DNA from: Pasteurellaceae bacterium Macca
Lineage (GTDB): Bacteria > Pseudomonadota > Gammaproteobacteria > Enterobacterales > Pasteurellaceae
Assembly: GCA_023101485.1 (NCBI GenBank)
Contig: LVZB01000001.1
Coordinates: 1,544,001 to 1,608,000, forward strand
Direction: 5' to 3'
DNA: 64,000 nucleotides
Shown: positions 27,326 through 36,203 of the stretch, in pieces
Layout of the letters: every line of letters starts with the position of its first letter
Numbering within the stretch: position 1 is the first letter of the stretch
Position numbers and translations under genes: made by a program
The notes under the pieces: generated by a model
The model's input: only the letters and a program-made list of their open reading frames with translations
Databases searched by the model: none
Told to the model about the DNA's origin: nothing

Positions 27326-27946
27326 TTAAGCGGCAACCATCACCATTGCAGGGCGGATTACTCGTCCGTGCAAGGTATAACCTTTTTGTAATACTGTACT
27401 AATATGGTTTGCTTCAATACCTTCTGCTGGTTGCATTGAGATGGCTTGATGAAGCTCAGGATTAAACTGCTCGCCAACCACGCCAACCGCTTCAACACCA
27501 AAATTCGCTAAGGTAGTGACTAAACCTTTATGGGTTAATTCCACACCTGATTTAATGCTTTCCTCTGCACCGTCAAGGGCTTGTAAACCACGCTCTAAGT
27601 TATCCACCACATTGAGTAACTCTTTGGCAAATTTTTCAAGGGCAAATTTATGGGCTTTTTCAATATCTTGCTCGGTACGACGGCGAATATTTTCGACTTC
27701 AGCTCTTGCCCGTAATGCGATCTCTTGTTCACGTTTATCCGCTTCAGCGATATAGGCTTCGAGATCTTGCACCCGTGCAATGGCGTCAGCTAAGGGATCG
27801 GCTTCAGCATTATTTTCAACATTTTCGACCGCTTGTTCCGCACTTTCTACGGTTTCTTCGGCAATCTCTGGTTGAACAGTTTGTTCTGTTTGAATTTCTG
27901 CCTCTGTTTTCATTTCTGTTTCAGATTGGGTAGATTGAGTGGTCAT
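27326..27946 (-). CDS. grpE: Nucleotide exchange factor GrpE
   Basis: Exchange factor for DnaK. The 206 residues from the ATG at 27946 (GAAGGATTT upstream) begin with a long acidic Gln/Glu-rich stretch. The coiled coil follows, with [22 protein letters not shown], and then the beta domain [22 protein letters not shown] and the ending [13 protein letters not shown]. No dnaK or dnaJ is adjacent in this window. A sigma-70-like promoter lies upstream. Confidence 0.95.
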   Translation of the reverse strand: MTTQSTQSETEMKTEAEIQTEQTVQPEIAEETVESAEQAVENVENNAEADPLADAIARVQDLEAYIAEADKREQEIALRARAEVENIRRRTEQDIEKAHKFALEKFAKELLNVVDNLERGLQALDGAEESIKSGVELTHKGLVTTLANFGVEAVGVVGEQFNPELHQAISMQPAEGIEANHISTVLQKGYTLHGRVIRPAMVMVAA

Positions 27947-27980
27947 AAATAAATCCTTCAAAGTCAGTAAATAAAAAACG

Positions 27981-27997
27981 TTGCACACAAAGTGCAA
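27981..27997. promoter_or_regulatory. Inverted repeat in the grpE leader
   Basis: TTGCAC-ACAAA-GTGCAA, six-base perfect arms, between the predicted grpE -10 box and its start codon. It could be a small RNA hairpin or an operator. No known site matches it. Confidence 0.35.
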
Positions 27998-28009
27998 CAA
28001 ATGGGCATT

Positions 28010-28037
28010 AATATAAAGCTAAATTCGTGAATTTCAA
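28010..28037 (-). promoter_or_regulatory. grpE promoter
   Basis: Minus strand TTGAAA (28032-28037) and TATATT (28010-28015) with 16-bp spacing. CTTGAAA also resembles a sigma-32 -35 box, but no CCCCAT-type -10 lies at the right distance. Confidence 0.5.
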
Positions 28038-28109
28038 GGATTGGAGTGCATAAATGGGGAAATTTCCCCCAATAGTCAAACAACGAAAGATTGAGGGAAC
28101 GGCAAATTT

Positions 28110-28649
28110 TTATTTTTCAATCCAAGCTAAAAACGCCGTGGCAAATTTTTGTAAAAAACCGGCAGTGCGTTCATCACTCACTTCATAGGCATCATTTAAT
28201 GCCGTATTGGCACGGCTAAGAAAGACTTCCGAAGACGTCAGCACATCGGCACCAATACTTTGCAGGCTTTGGCGAATCTGCAATCCGGCGTTGATTCCCC
28301 CATAAGCTCCCGGGGAAGCGGTCACGATGGCGACTTTCTTCCCCTGCCAAAGGTTCTGCCCAAAGGGGCGAGAGGCAATATCAATCACGTTTTTCACGGC
28401 TGCTGGTATACCGCGGTTATGCTCAGGGCTAACAATCAAAACGGCATCGGCGGTTTGAAGCTGTTGTCGAATACGGGTATAAGCTGGAATCTCTTGGCTA
28501 TCTAAATTTTGCGTGTAGAGGGGCAGGTCGCCAATTTGGACATTCTGCACCGAGATATTTTCAGGGAATTGTGCCACGATAAATTCCCCCACAGCACGGT
28601 TAATAGAAGGGGTACTTAAACTTCCTACGATTAAAGCGATATTTTTCAT
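28110..28649 (-). CDS. NAD(P)H-dependent FMN reductase/quinone reductase family
   Basis: A 179-residue flavodoxin-like enzyme. The FMN phosphate loop is GSLSTPSINRA at the N-terminus. VLIVSPEHNRGIPAAVKNVID is the conserved SPEYN-type loop of the ChrR/YieF/AzoR-like group, and TASPGAYGGINAGL follows. It probably reduces quinones or similar acceptors as a protective two-electron reductase. Exact substrate cannot be told. Between grpE and pirin genes, monocistronic. Confidence 0.88.
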   Translation of the reverse strand: MKNIALIVGSLSTPSINRAVGEFIVAQFPENISVQNVQIGDLPLYTQNLDSQEIPAYTRIRQQLQTADAVLIVSPEHNRGIPAAVKNVIDIASRPFGQNLWQGKKVAIVTASPGAYGGINAGLQIRQSLQSIGADVLTSSEVFLSRANTALNDAYEVSDERTAGFLQKFATAFLAWIEK

Positions 28650-28723
28650 CCGTTTTTCCTTTTAGTTCGATGAAATGTGTCATACAAGCGGTCGATTTTT
28701 TCTCACTTTTTGCATGGTAAAAA

Positions 28724-28739
28724 AGCCCCCGAAGGGGCT
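28724..28739 (-). terminator. Terminator after the pirin gene
   Basis: AGCCCC/GGGGCT stem with TTTTTT following on the minus strand, next to an uptake sequence at 28684. Confidence 0.75.
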
Positions 28740-28745
28740 GGTAAT

Positions 28746-29456
28746 TTATGCCATTGGCACTTCCATTAACAGGATTTGGGCATCACTTTCGGCAATGACC
28801 TCAAATTCTGTGGTATCCCAAATGCCTAAGCCATCACGCTCGTTGAGTTTTACCCCACCAATGGTTGCTGAACCTTGAATCACAAAGGCATAAACACCGC
28901 TGGTGGCTTTGTGGAGTGAATAAGTTCGGCGATTGCCCGCATCAAACTCAGCCATTGAAAACCACGCATCTTGATGAATCCAAACACCGGCATCATCAGC
29001 ATTCGGGGATAAAATTTGCTGAAATTCATTGGGCGTTTTGTCATCGGCAATGCGAATTTGTTGGTAACGCGGTTCAACGCCACGCTCACGAGGAATCACC
29101 CAAATTTGCAAAAATTTCACCGGCGTATCCGCATTAGGATTCATTTCGCTGTGGGTAATGCCTGTGCCTGCGGACATCACTTGAATGTCGCCAGAACGAA
29201 TGATACTGCCGTTCCCCATACTATCACGGTGAGCTAAATCGCCACTGAGTGGAATGGAGATAATCTCCATATCATTGTGGGGGTGCGTACCGAAACCACG
29301 ACCACCTTCGACAAAATCATCATTAATGACACGCAGTGCGCCAAAGCCCATACGTTCAGCATCATAATAATGTCCAAAACTAAATGTGTGTTTGCTTTTT
29401 AGCCAACCGAGATTCGCATCGCCACGAGAGTTTGCTGAGTGAAAAAGAGTTTTCAT
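28746..29456 (-). CDS. Pirin-family bicupin
   Basis: A 236-residue YhhW-like bicupin. The metal site is in the N-terminal cupin: GFGTHPHNDMEIISIPLSG, GDIQVMSAGTGITHSEMN, with HxH and the later His and Glu ligands. Family members are quercetin 2,3-dioxygenases in vitro; the physiological substrate is unknown. It stands upstream of the FMN reductase gene on the same strand but has its own terminator. Confidence 0.9.
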   Translation of the reverse strand: MKTLFHSANSRGDANLGWLKSKHTFSFGHYYDAERMGFGALRVINDDFVEGGRGFGTHPHNDMEIISIPLSGDLAHRDSMGNGSIIRSGDIQVMSAGTGITHSEMNPNADTPVKFLQIWVIPRERGVEPRYQQIRIADDKTPNEFQQILSPNADDAGVWIHQDAWFSMAEFDAGNRRTYSLHKATSGVYAFVIQGSATIGGVKLNERDGLGIWDTTEFEVIAESDAQILLMEVPMA

Positions 29457-29655
29457 AATTTGCTTCCTTAGTTTGAGTTTAAATTAATCTTAGCCAACGG
29501 GCTAAATCTGGTGGCAAGTATAATTATTCTGAAAACAAAAACAATATCCGATTTAGTGAATGAATTGTTCATTTATGCTAAATAATATTCACCTTGAAAA
29601 GCCTATTGCGTTGCCTATAATACACCTCGTTTTTGACTCTTTTACAGGAAAACCT

Positions 29656-31074
29656 ATGAAAAAATCCCTTATTGCGTTGGCTTGTGCCTTTATGCTTCAT
29701 CAAGGCGCTTGGGCAGAAAACACACCGACCACGCCAACACCACCAACCACCGCACCAGCCGTTGCAACTGAGCCTTCTGCCACATTACAACTTGAACCCC
29801 AATTTGAAACAAAAGTGTTAATCGCCAACCTAAATGCCCCTTGGGAAATGGTGTGGGGGGCGGATAATTACCTTTGGGTGACGGAGCGTCAAGGGAAAAG
29901 CATTGTACGCATTCACCCTGAAACAGGGGAAAAAGACGTTTTAGTCACGATTGAGAATATCCATGTTGGGCCTCAACACGAGGGGATTTTAGGCTTAGCA
30001 CTCGCCCCTGATTTTTTACAAAAAGAGAGTAAAAATTACGTTTATACCGCCTACACTTACCTCAATGGCGAAAACGAGCAAGCCAAAATTGTCCGCTTTG
30101 AATATGATGTGGAAGGCAAGAAACTTCACAACGAAACGACGATTCTTGACGGCATTCCCGCCTCTTCTGATCATAACGCTGGGCGTTTAATTTTTGGCAA
30201 AGACGGCAAACTCTATTACACCATTGGCGATAACGGCAACAACCAATTTAAACGCCTGTATAACGAAATCGAATCCCAACGGATTCCTACCGCCGATGAA
30301 ATTGTCAAAGGCGATTACACTGCTTACGCAGGCTCTACGTTACGCTTAAATGCGGACGGTACAATTCCCGAAGATAATCCCCGCATTAACGGCGTAAAAA
30401 GCCACATCTTTACCTACGGGCATCGCAATCATCAAGGGTTAGTTTTTGTGGGGGATACGCTCTATTCCAGCGAGCAGGGGCCTTCAACAGACGATGAAAT
30501 CAACATTTTGAAAGCGGGGAAAAACTACGGCTGGCCACATATTGCAGGTTTTCAAGATGATCAAGCTTACCAATATATCAACCATTCGCTCTCGAAAACC
30601 CGCCCCGCAGACGGCAAGCCCCAAGATGTGAAAGGCGAGAAAGAAAGCGATTGGCAACACGCGGATTTTGAAGCCCCAGTCAAAACCTTCTTTACCGTGA
30701 ATAATCAGTACAATTTTAACGATAAAACATGTGGCGAAACGGCGTATATTTGCTGGCCGACCATTGCACCGGCGAGCATCACTTATTACCCGAAAGAGGG
30801 GGCGATTAAAGGCTGGCAACATGCTTTAATTGTCAGCTCTTTAAAAAATGGCTCGCTCTATGTTCTCCCACTCAATGCGGACGGAAAAAATGTCCGTGGC
30901 GATGTGAAAACCTATTTCCACAGTAACAATCGTTACCGTACGACAGTGGTTAGCCCCGATGGCAAAAAAATCTATGTGGCGACGGATGTAAAAGGCAACG
31001 TCATGGGCGTTGATGGTCAAGTTACAAACCAATTAGCAAACCCTGGTTCTATTTTAGTTTTTGAGATGAAGTAA
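29656..31074 (+). CDS. Secreted PQQ-dependent sugar dehydrogenase-like protein
   Basis: A 472-residue beta-propeller of the glucose/sorbosone dehydrogenase family. The signal peptide is KKSLIALACAFMLHQGAWA, followed by a Thr/Pro/Ala-rich linker of about 30 residues. The propeller starts with APWEMVWGADNYLWVTERQG and includes HEGILGLALAPDF, SSDHNAGRLIFGKDGKLYYTIGD and GHRNHQGLVF, which hold likely PQQ- and Ca-binding residues. One Cys pair is in KTCGETAYICWP. The start at 29656 follows ACAGGAAA. Whether the host makes PQQ cannot be judged here. Confidence 0.88.
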   Translation: MKKSLIALACAFMLHQGAWAENTPTTPTPPTTAPAVATEPSATLQLEPQFETKVLIANLNAPWEMVWGADNYLWVTERQGKSIVRIHPETGEKDVLVTIENIHVGPQHEGILGLALAPDFLQKESKNYVYTAYTYLNGENEQAKIVRFEYDVEGKKLHNETTILDGIPASSDHNAGRLIFGKDGKLYYTIGDNGNNQFKRLYNEIESQRIPTADEIVKGDYTAYAGSTLRLNADGTIPEDNPRINGVKSHIFTYGHRNHQGLVFVGDTLYSSEQGPSTDDEINILKAGKNYGWPHIAGFQDDQAYQYINHSLSKTRPADGKPQDVKGEKESDWQHADFEAPVKTFFTVNNQYNFNDKTCGETAYICWPTIAPASITYYPKEGAIKGWQHALIVSSLKNGSLYVLPLNADGKNVRGDVKTYFHSNNRYRTTVVSPDGKKIYVATDVKGNVMGVDGQVTNQLANPGSILVFEMK

Positions 31075-31111
31075 TCTCGCTCAATTTGCTAATAAAATTG
31101 TAAACAAAAAT

Positions 31112-31130
31112 GCCCTCACATGAGGGCGTT
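31112..31130 (+). terminator. Hairpin after the sugar dehydrogenase gene
   Basis: GCCCTCA-CA-TGAGGGC stem 37 bp past the stop, with only a short pyrimidine run, so it is a weak terminator or a stabilising hairpin. Confidence 0.5.
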
Positions 31131-31240
31131 CTCATCATCTGATTAACGACAAAAAATAGACACATTTCTATATTCACAATATTTTTCATATAGAGCGTCT
31201 CATAGGAGATAAAGTTAATAAAATTTCTGCGTTTCAGGAT

Positions 31241-31312
31241 GAACCTAAAACAGGTGCATTCTAGTTTGAACCTAAAAAGGGTTCAAGTGATTTTGTACCT
31301 AAAATCGGTGCA
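31241..31312 (+). repeat. Three 18-bp units at exact 27-bp spacing before the XRE gene
   Basis: Units start at 31241, 31268 and 31295, each close to GAACCTAAAANNGGTGCA. The middle one is a palindrome (TGAACC...GGTTCA). The last ends one base before the regulator ATG. In the frame of the regulator they would read EPKTGA, EPKKGS and VPKIGA, but TAG interrupts after the first. No ribosome site is present. They may be operators of the regulator or a decayed coding repeat. Confidence 0.75.
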
Positions 31313-31567
31313 ATGGGAAATTTACGATTATCAATTCATTCCGCTGAACATCTTTGGTTGCGTGAATGTTTCTTACAAAAACGCCAACAGCTCGGCTTAA
31401 CACAGCGTGCCTTAGCCGAGCGAATGGGTGTGCTTTATTCCTTTATCGGCAAAGTCGAAACAGGGGATAGACGCCTTGATATTTTTGAATTTATTGCTTA
31501 TTGCCAAGGATTAGAGCTAGACCCCAACGAGATTTTGCAAGAAATCAAACAGCGGTTCGGGAAGTAG
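31313..31567 (+). CDS. XRE-family helix-turn-helix regulator
   Basis: An 84-residue one-domain protein: LRECFLQKRQQLGLTQRALAERMGVLYSFIGKVETGDRRLDIFEFIAYC is a Cro/C1-type helix-turn-helix (helix 2 QRALAERMG, helix 3 YSFIGKVETG). There is no Shine-Dalgarno before the ATG at 31313, and the 27-bp repeats run up to it. Such small XRE proteins repress their own or a neighbour's gene. The neighbours are a 33-codon gene and an IS-split gene on the other strand. Confidence 0.85.
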   Translation: MGNLRLSIHSAEHLWLRECFLQKRQQLGLTQRALAERMGVLYSFIGKVETGDRRLDIFEFIAYCQGLELDPNEILQEIKQRFGK

Positions 31568-31619
31568 AGTAAATTTAGGTAGGATTGAAGAAGGTAAATC
31601 ACTTCTTGCACAAAAAAAA

Positions 31620-31653
31620 CGCTTGTTGCATCTGCGACAAGCGGTCGTTTTTT
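31620..31653. terminator. Bidirectional terminator built on an uptake sequence
   Basis: CGCTTGT (31620-31626) pairs with ACAAGCG (31637-31643). A T-run follows on both strands (TTTTTTT after 31647; eight T on the minus strand). It ends the XRE gene and the convergent small gene. Confidence 0.8.
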
Positions 31654-31665
31654 TACAAAATTTTG

Positions 31666-31767
31666 TTATTGGACAGGCTTTAATGTACCGTTTTCTTTTG
31701 CTTTTTGATATGCCAAACGTGAAGCAAGCATTGCTTGACGTTTTAGCTCAGCAGTTTTTGATTTCAT
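31666..31767 (-). CDS. Very small protein (33 residues), unrecognised
   Basis: ATG at 31767 with an excellent ribosome site (AAGGAG, six bases upstream), then KSKTAELKRQAMLASRLAYQ and KAKENGTLKPVQ to TAA at 31666. It is basic, probably helical and cytoplasmic. The start overlaps as ATGA the frame-corrected stop of the interrupted gene upstream, so it was the second gene of that operon. No family recognised. Confidence 0.7.
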   Translation of the reverse strand: MKSKTAELKRQAMLASRLAYQKAKENGTLKPVQ

Positions 31768-32166
31768 TGTTGCTCCTTATAGTTTGGGGTTTTCAAAATA
31801 AAACAGTCATTGTATATAATGGGAATAAAGTCTAGCATAAGCTGATGACGATGAGTACACATTTTTTGATACATTTTGGCAAGAGATCGTCTTTCTGCAA
31901 TAAAAAATAACATTCTGGCTGATAACGTTGATAATGTTCAAAAATAAACTTTTCAAGTAACTCTTTGAGTAAATTAATTTCTTTTCGTCTAAAATGATGA
32001 TTTGGTGGTGCAGCATATAAATCAATGTTTGTATCAAGGCTTTCATAAAACTCTTTTACTGCAAATTTCACACTATATGTGTTTCTTCCCTTTAAAATAT
32101 GTTCAATATTCCTATCTAATTCATAAATTCCATTGAGAATATTTTTATCATTAGAAAAATCCATAA
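31764..32166 (-). pseudogene. 3' part of an unidentified gene, split by an IS element and frameshifted
   Basis: Reads DFSNDKNILNGIYELDRNIE onward from the IS junction. As it stands the frame ends at 31832. Moving one frame at the six-A run 31902-31907 (plus strand) gives a better ending, FIAERRSLAKMYQKMCTHRH and on to ILKTPNYKEQQ with TGA at 31764-31766, coupled to the 33-codon gene. So there are two lesions: the insertion and a one-base slip. Without the IS the reading frame is continuous with 32886-32981. Confidence 0.7.
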
Positions 32167-32885
32167 GGGGCTGTCCTAGATAACGACTAAAAACTCGATT
32201 TGGGTTAAGATAGTCAAATGAGAAAAAGTCGTTTAAGTCAGCACAAACAAAATAAACTTATTGAACTGTTTGTTGCAGGAGTTACAGCGAGAACTGCTGC
32301 TGAACTAGTGAATGTAAACAAGACAACTGCCGCTTACTATTTTCATCGCTTGCGATTTCTTATCTATCAAAACAGCCCACATTTGGAGATGTTTGATGGG
32401 GAAATAGAAGCCGATGAAAGCTATTTTGGTGGTACACGCAAAGGCAAGCGTGGACGTGGTGCAGCGGGTAAAACAGCGGTATTCGGGCTGTTGAAACGCA
32501 ATGGCAAAGTTTATACTGTTGCCGTACCGAACACGCAATCCGCCACGTTGTTACCGATAATTCGAGAACAAGTTAAGCCTGATAGCATTGTTTACACGGA
32601 TTTCTATCGAAGTTATGATGTACTTGATGTGAGTGAATTTAATCATTTTCGTATCAACCATAATACGCACTTTGCAGAAAAACAAAATCACATTAACGGA
32701 ATTGAGAATTTCTGGAACCAAGCAAAACGCCATTTACGCAAATTTAATGGTATTCCCAAAGCTCATTTTGAGCTGTATTTGAAAGAATGTGAATGGCGTT
32801 TTAATCACAGTAACTTAAAGTCTCAAATTTCCTTTCTAAAACAATTAGTTAAAGAGAGTTTGGTCTAGTTATCTAGGACAGCCCC
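32167..32885 (+). mobile_element. IS1595-family (IS1016-like) insertion sequence
   Basis: 719 bp bounded by perfect 18-bp inverted repeats GGGGCTGTCCTAGATAAC (32167-32184 and 32868-32885). A perfect 8-bp target duplication ATCCATAA lies at 32159-32166 and 32886-32893, the size known for this family. One transposase gene fills it. Intact ends and transposase indicate a recent insertion and a possibly active element. Confidence 0.95.
32218..32868 (+). CDS. IS1595-family transposase (ISXO2-like domain)
   Basis: A 216-residue transposase. An N-terminal helix-turn-helix (GVTARTAAELVNVNKTTAAYY) is followed by the ISXO2-like catalytic core with EADESYFGG near 61, VYTDFYRSYD near 121 and HINGIENFWNQAKRHLRKF near 158, the DDE/N-type residues of the family. 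Complete, with its stop codon just entering the right inverted repeat. It belongs with the IS1016 group common in Haemophilus and relatives. Confidence 0.95.
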   Translation: MRKSRLSQHKQNKLIELFVAGVTARTAAELVNVNKTTAAYYFHRLRFLIYQNSPHLEMFDGEIEADESYFGGTRKGKRGRGAAGKTAVFGLLKRNGKVYTVAVPNTQSATLLPIIREQVKPDSIVYTDFYRSYDVLDVSEFNHFRINHNTHFAEKQNHINGIENFWNQAKRHLRKFNGIPKAHFELYLKECEWRFNHSNLKSQISFLKQLVKESLV

Positions 32886-32981
32886 ATCCATAATATATTT
32901 GATATCTGCAATATCAAAATAAGCATATTGATGCAGAATCCCCTTTGAGTTATCTTCCCAAAAAAGCGGATTATTGACCAT
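32886..32981 (-). pseudogene. 5' part of the IS-split gene
   Basis: ATG at 32981 with GAGG five bases upstream, then VNNPLFWEDNSKGILHQYAY and on to the IS junction, where the frame continues exactly into 32166 on the other side. An alternative ATG at 32996 lacks a ribosome site. Together the rebuilt protein would have about 150 residues; no family recognised. Between this gene and aspS (32997-33184) there is an uptake sequence at 33062 and a TATAAT box at 33139. Confidence 0.65.
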
Positions 32982-33184
32982 TTTGACCTCTATCATTTTA
33001 GTTTTATTTTTGAACTACTTTAGAGCAAATTATAGTACATTTGGCAAATTTCTCCCAAAATTCGACCGCTTGTATGCCTTTTTCTCCCCCGAATACGGAA
33101 TAATCTTTCTCGCCCCTGTTTTTTAACGAAGTTTGGGCTATAATCACGGCAATTTTTTCCAAATTTATAGAAGGATAACAACAG

Positions 33185-34951
33185 ATGATGCGTTCACATT
33201 ATTGCGGTGCATTAAACCGCTCACATATTGGGCAGGCGGTTACGTTAAGCGGTTGGGTACATCGTGTGCGTAACTTAGGGCGTTTTATTTTTATGCAGGT
33301 GCGTGACCGTGAAGGGATTGTGCAAGTGTTCTTTGATGAAAAAGATGAAGCCTTATTTAAAGTGGCTTCCAGCTTGCGTGCCGAAGCCTGTATCCAAATT
33401 AAAGGCGATGTGATTGCCCGTGATGAATCTCAAATCAATAAAGAGATGGCAACCGGCGAAATTGAAGTGTTAGTTAAAGAGTTACTGGTGTATAACAATG
33501 CCGAAATCTTACCCCTCGATTTCAACCAAAATAATACCGAAGAACAGCGTTTAAAATACCGTTATTTAGATTTACGCCGTCCTGAAATGGCGGAGCGTTT
33601 AAAAACTCGTGCGAAAATCACTAGCTATGTTCGCCGTTATATGGACGACAACGGCTTCCTTGATATTGAAACGCCAATGCTGACCAAAGCCACCCCAGAA
33701 GGTGCGCGGGATTACCTTGTACCAAGCCGTGTGCATAAAGGTAAATTCTACGCGTTACCACAATCTCCACAGCTCTTTAAGCAGTTGTTGATGATGTCGG
33801 GTTTCGACCGCTACTATCAAATCGTTAAATGTTTCCGTGATGAAGATTTACGCGCAGACCGTCAGCCTGAATTTACCCAAATCGATGTGGAAACTACCTT
33901 TATGACCGCACCAGAAGTGCGTGCCACAATGGAAAAAATGATCCGTGGTTTATGGTTAGCGCGTTTGAATGTCGATCTTGGCGATTTCCCGATGATGACC
34001 TTTGCCGAAGCAATGCGTCGCTTTGGTTCAGATAAACCGGATTTGCGTAACCCACTTGAACTCGTTGATGTCGCTGATTTACTCAAAGAGGTGGAATTTA
34101 AAGTCTTCCACGAACCGGCAAATAATCCAAACGGACGTGTTGCCGTTCTGCGTGTGCCAAATGGTGCGGAATTAACCCGTAAGCAGATTGATGAATACAC
34201 ACAATTTGTCGGTATTTACGGTGCAAAGGGCTTAGCGTGGTTAAAAATTAATGACATCAACGCTGGCTTAGAAGGCGTACAAAGCCCGATTGCGAAATTC
34301 TTAAATGCCGAGATTATCACCGCATTATTTGAGCGAGTGAATGCCCAAACTGGCGATATTATTTTCTTCGGTGCAGACAGTGAGAAAGTGGTCACCGATG
34401 CAATGGGGGCATTACGCTTAAAAGTAGGCCGTGATTTAGGCTTAACAGATTTAACCGCGTGGAAACCGCTTTGGGTGGTGGATTTCCCAATGTTCGAGCA
34501 AGACGATGAAGGAAATTGGTCGGCAATGCACCATCCATTTACCTCACCGTTAGATTTAACCCCAGAACAGCTTAAAGCTGATCCGAAAAATGCGATTGCT
34601 AACGCCTATGATATGGTGATCAATGGTTATGAAGTGGGCGGTGGCTCGGTGCGTATTTTCGACCCGAAAATGCAACAAACAGTATTCAGCATTCTCGGTA
34701 TTAACGAAGAAGAGCAGCGTGAAAAATTCGGCTTCTTGCTAGATGCGTTAAAATTCGGTACACCACCGCACGCCGGTTTAGCCTTTGGTTTAGACCGCTT
34801 GACGATGTTAATCACCGGCACAGAAAACATCCGTGATGTTATCGCCTTCCCGAAAACCACCGCAGCAGCTTGTTTAATGACAGAAGCCCCAAGCTATGCC
34901 AACCCACAAGCGTTAGCGGAGTTGGGCGTTTCGGTGGTGAAAGCAGAATAG
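33185..34951 (+). CDS. aspS: Aspartyl-tRNA synthetase
   Basis: Class IIb synthetase of 588 residues. The OB-fold anticodon domain comes first ([26 protein letters not shown]). Motif 2 [20 protein letters not shown] and motif 3 [15 protein letters not shown] are clear. The bacterial GAD insertion lies between. The start may be the first or second of two adjacent ATG codons. TATAAT lies 41 bases upstream. Monocistronic, ending at a pair of uptake sequences and a terminator. Confidence 0.97.
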   Translation: MMRSHYCGALNRSHIGQAVTLSGWVHRVRNLGRFIFMQVRDREGIVQVFFDEKDEALFKVASSLRAEACIQIKGDVIARDESQINKEMATGEIEVLVKELLVYNNAEILPLDFNQNNTEEQRLKYRYLDLRRPEMAERLKTRAKITSYVRRYMDDNGFLDIETPMLTKATPEGARDYLVPSRVHKGKFYALPQSPQLFKQLLMMSGFDRYYQIVKCFRDEDLRADRQPEFTQIDVETTFMTAPEVRATMEKMIRGLWLARLNVDLGDFPMMTFAEAMRRFGSDKPDLRNPLELVDVADLLKEVEFKVFHEPANNPNGRVAVLRVPNGAELTRKQIDEYTQFVGIYGAKGLAWLKINDINAGLEGVQSPIAKFLNAEIITALFERVNAQTGDIIFFGADSEKVVTDAMGALRLKVGRDLGLTDLTAWKPLWVVDFPMFEQDDEGNWSAMHHPFTSPLDLTPEQLKADPKNAIANAYDMVINGYEVGGGSVRIFDPKMQQTVFSILGINEEEQREKFGFLLDALKFGTPPHAGLAFGLDRLTMLITGTENIRDVIAFPKTTAAACLMTEAPSYANPQALAELGVSVVKAE

Positions 34952-34962
34952 TTTTATCGGCA

Positions 34963-35001
34963 ACAAGCGGTGCAAATTTCCAGAAAAAAATGACCGCTTG
35001 T
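34963..35001. repeat. Inverted pair of uptake sequences after aspS
   Basis: ACAAGCGGT (34963) faces ACCGCTTGT (ending 35001), separated by an AT-rich spacer. It may help end aspS transcription together with the hairpin just downstream. Confidence 0.8.
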
Positions 35002-35026
35002 ATTCTGATGATAACCTCAATAAATC

Positions 35027-35056
35027 AACGCCCTCTTAATTTAGAGGGCGTTTTGT
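35027..35056. terminator. Terminator between aspS and argE
   Basis: AACGCCCTCT/AGAGGGCGTT ten-base stem with TTTTGTTTT on the plus side; the minus side has only a weak T run. Confidence 0.75.
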
Positions 35057-35057
35057 T

Positions 35058-36203
35058 TTAAGCACAAAAATGCTGAATGAGTTTGGTGAGGAGCTGGCGT
35101 GTTGGTTCGATAAATTCAGCCGAGAGGTATTCATCGGGTTGATGCGCTTGCTCTATTGACCCCGGCCCGAGCACTAATGTGGGGCAAAGTTGCTGAATAA
35201 AGGGGGCTTCGGTGCAGTAATTCACCACGTCACAACGCTCGCCGAGGAGTTTTTCGACCACTTGCACCACCTGGGCAGAATGTTCGCATTCATAACCGGG
35301 AATGCCCCCGTGTAAATGGCGAATTTGAATGCGATCTCCCCATTCTTCAATCAATGGCGCAAGGCTTTCTTGCAAAAGGGCATTGAGATCATCCAACGCT
35401 AAATGAGGCAAGGGGCGCATATCTAATTGCAATTCACAACAAGCGCAAATGCGGTTAATGGCATCGCCACCGTGAATATTCCCGAAATTCATCGTTGGGT
35501 AAGGCACTTCAAACAGCGGATGATGATATTGCTCTTTCAGTTGTTGGCGGAGATTGAGTAATCGCCCTGTGACCTCGTGCATAATTTCAATCGCATTGAT
35601 GCCTTTGCTCGGGTCGCTAGAATGCCCCGATTGACCAATAATGCGAATTGCTTCCCCCATATGCCCCTTATGGGCTCGAATTGGTTTCAGGGAAGTCGGC
35701 TCACCAATAATCGCACAATCAGGGCGAATGTGCGTATGCTGTGCAAAGGTTCTCGCCCCAAGCATGGTAGTTTCTTCATCTGCGGTAGCGAGAATGCGTA
35801 GCGGTTTACGCAACTTGGTTAAATCCATTTGGCTGACAGCATCGACCACAAAGGCAAAAAAGCCTTTCATATCTGCCGTGCCTAAGCCGTAAAATTTACC
35901 CTCTTTTTCTGTCAGTTTAAAAGGGTTGAACTGCCAACGCCCCTCATCAAAAGGCACGGTATCGGAATGACCAGCAAGGAGTAAGCCGCCTTCACCCTCG
36001 CCGTAAGTCGCTAGCAAGTTATATTTTTCCCGGCTATTCTCGACCGCCAAAATCTCTGTTTTAAAGCCGAGATCCGCCAGCCAATTACCGAGTAATTCAA
36101 TGAGGGCTTTATTCGATAAATCGTACTGAGCCTCTAAACTGCTAATGGTCGGAATTTCAATCAGTTGCTGATAACGTTGAATAAATGAAAGGGATAAACT
36201 CAT
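35058..36203 (-). CDS. argE: Acetylornithine deacetylase
   Basis: M20 metallopeptidase-family enzyme that releases ornithine from N-acetylornithine. The start at 36203 gives [19 protein letters not shown]. Metal ligands are in [28 protein letters not shown] and [12 protein letters not shown], with the ArgE-type [18 protein letters not shown] later. 381 residues. It overlaps the upstream membrane protein gene as ATGA, and that gene follows an ArcD-like antiporter gene, which suggests a shared arginine/ornithine theme. Confidence 0.93.
   Translation of the reverse strand: MSLSLSFIQRYQQLIEIPTISSLEAQYDLSNKALIELLGNWLADLGFKTEILAVENSREKYNLLATYGEGEGGLLLAGHSDTVPFDEGRWQFNPFKLTEKEGKFYGLGTADMKGFFAFVVDAVSQMDLTKLRKPLRILATADEETTMLGARTFAQHTHIRPDCAIIGEPTSLKPIRAHKGHMGEAIRIIGQSGHSSDPSKGINAIEIMHEVTGRLLNLRQQLKEQYHHPLFEVPYPTMNFGNIHGGDAINRICACCELQLDMRPLPHLALDDLNALLQESLAPLIEEWGDRIQIRHLHGGIPGYECEHSAQVVQVVEKLLGERCDVVNYCTEAPFIQQLCPTLVLGPGSIEQAHQPDEYLSAEFIEPTRQLLTKLIQHFCA

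Noticed and set aside
28010-28040. Sigma-32 heat-shock promoter for grpE
   Set aside because: CTTGAAA is present, but the nearest CCCAT-type element is about 26 bases away instead of 13-15, so only a sigma-70 reading fits.
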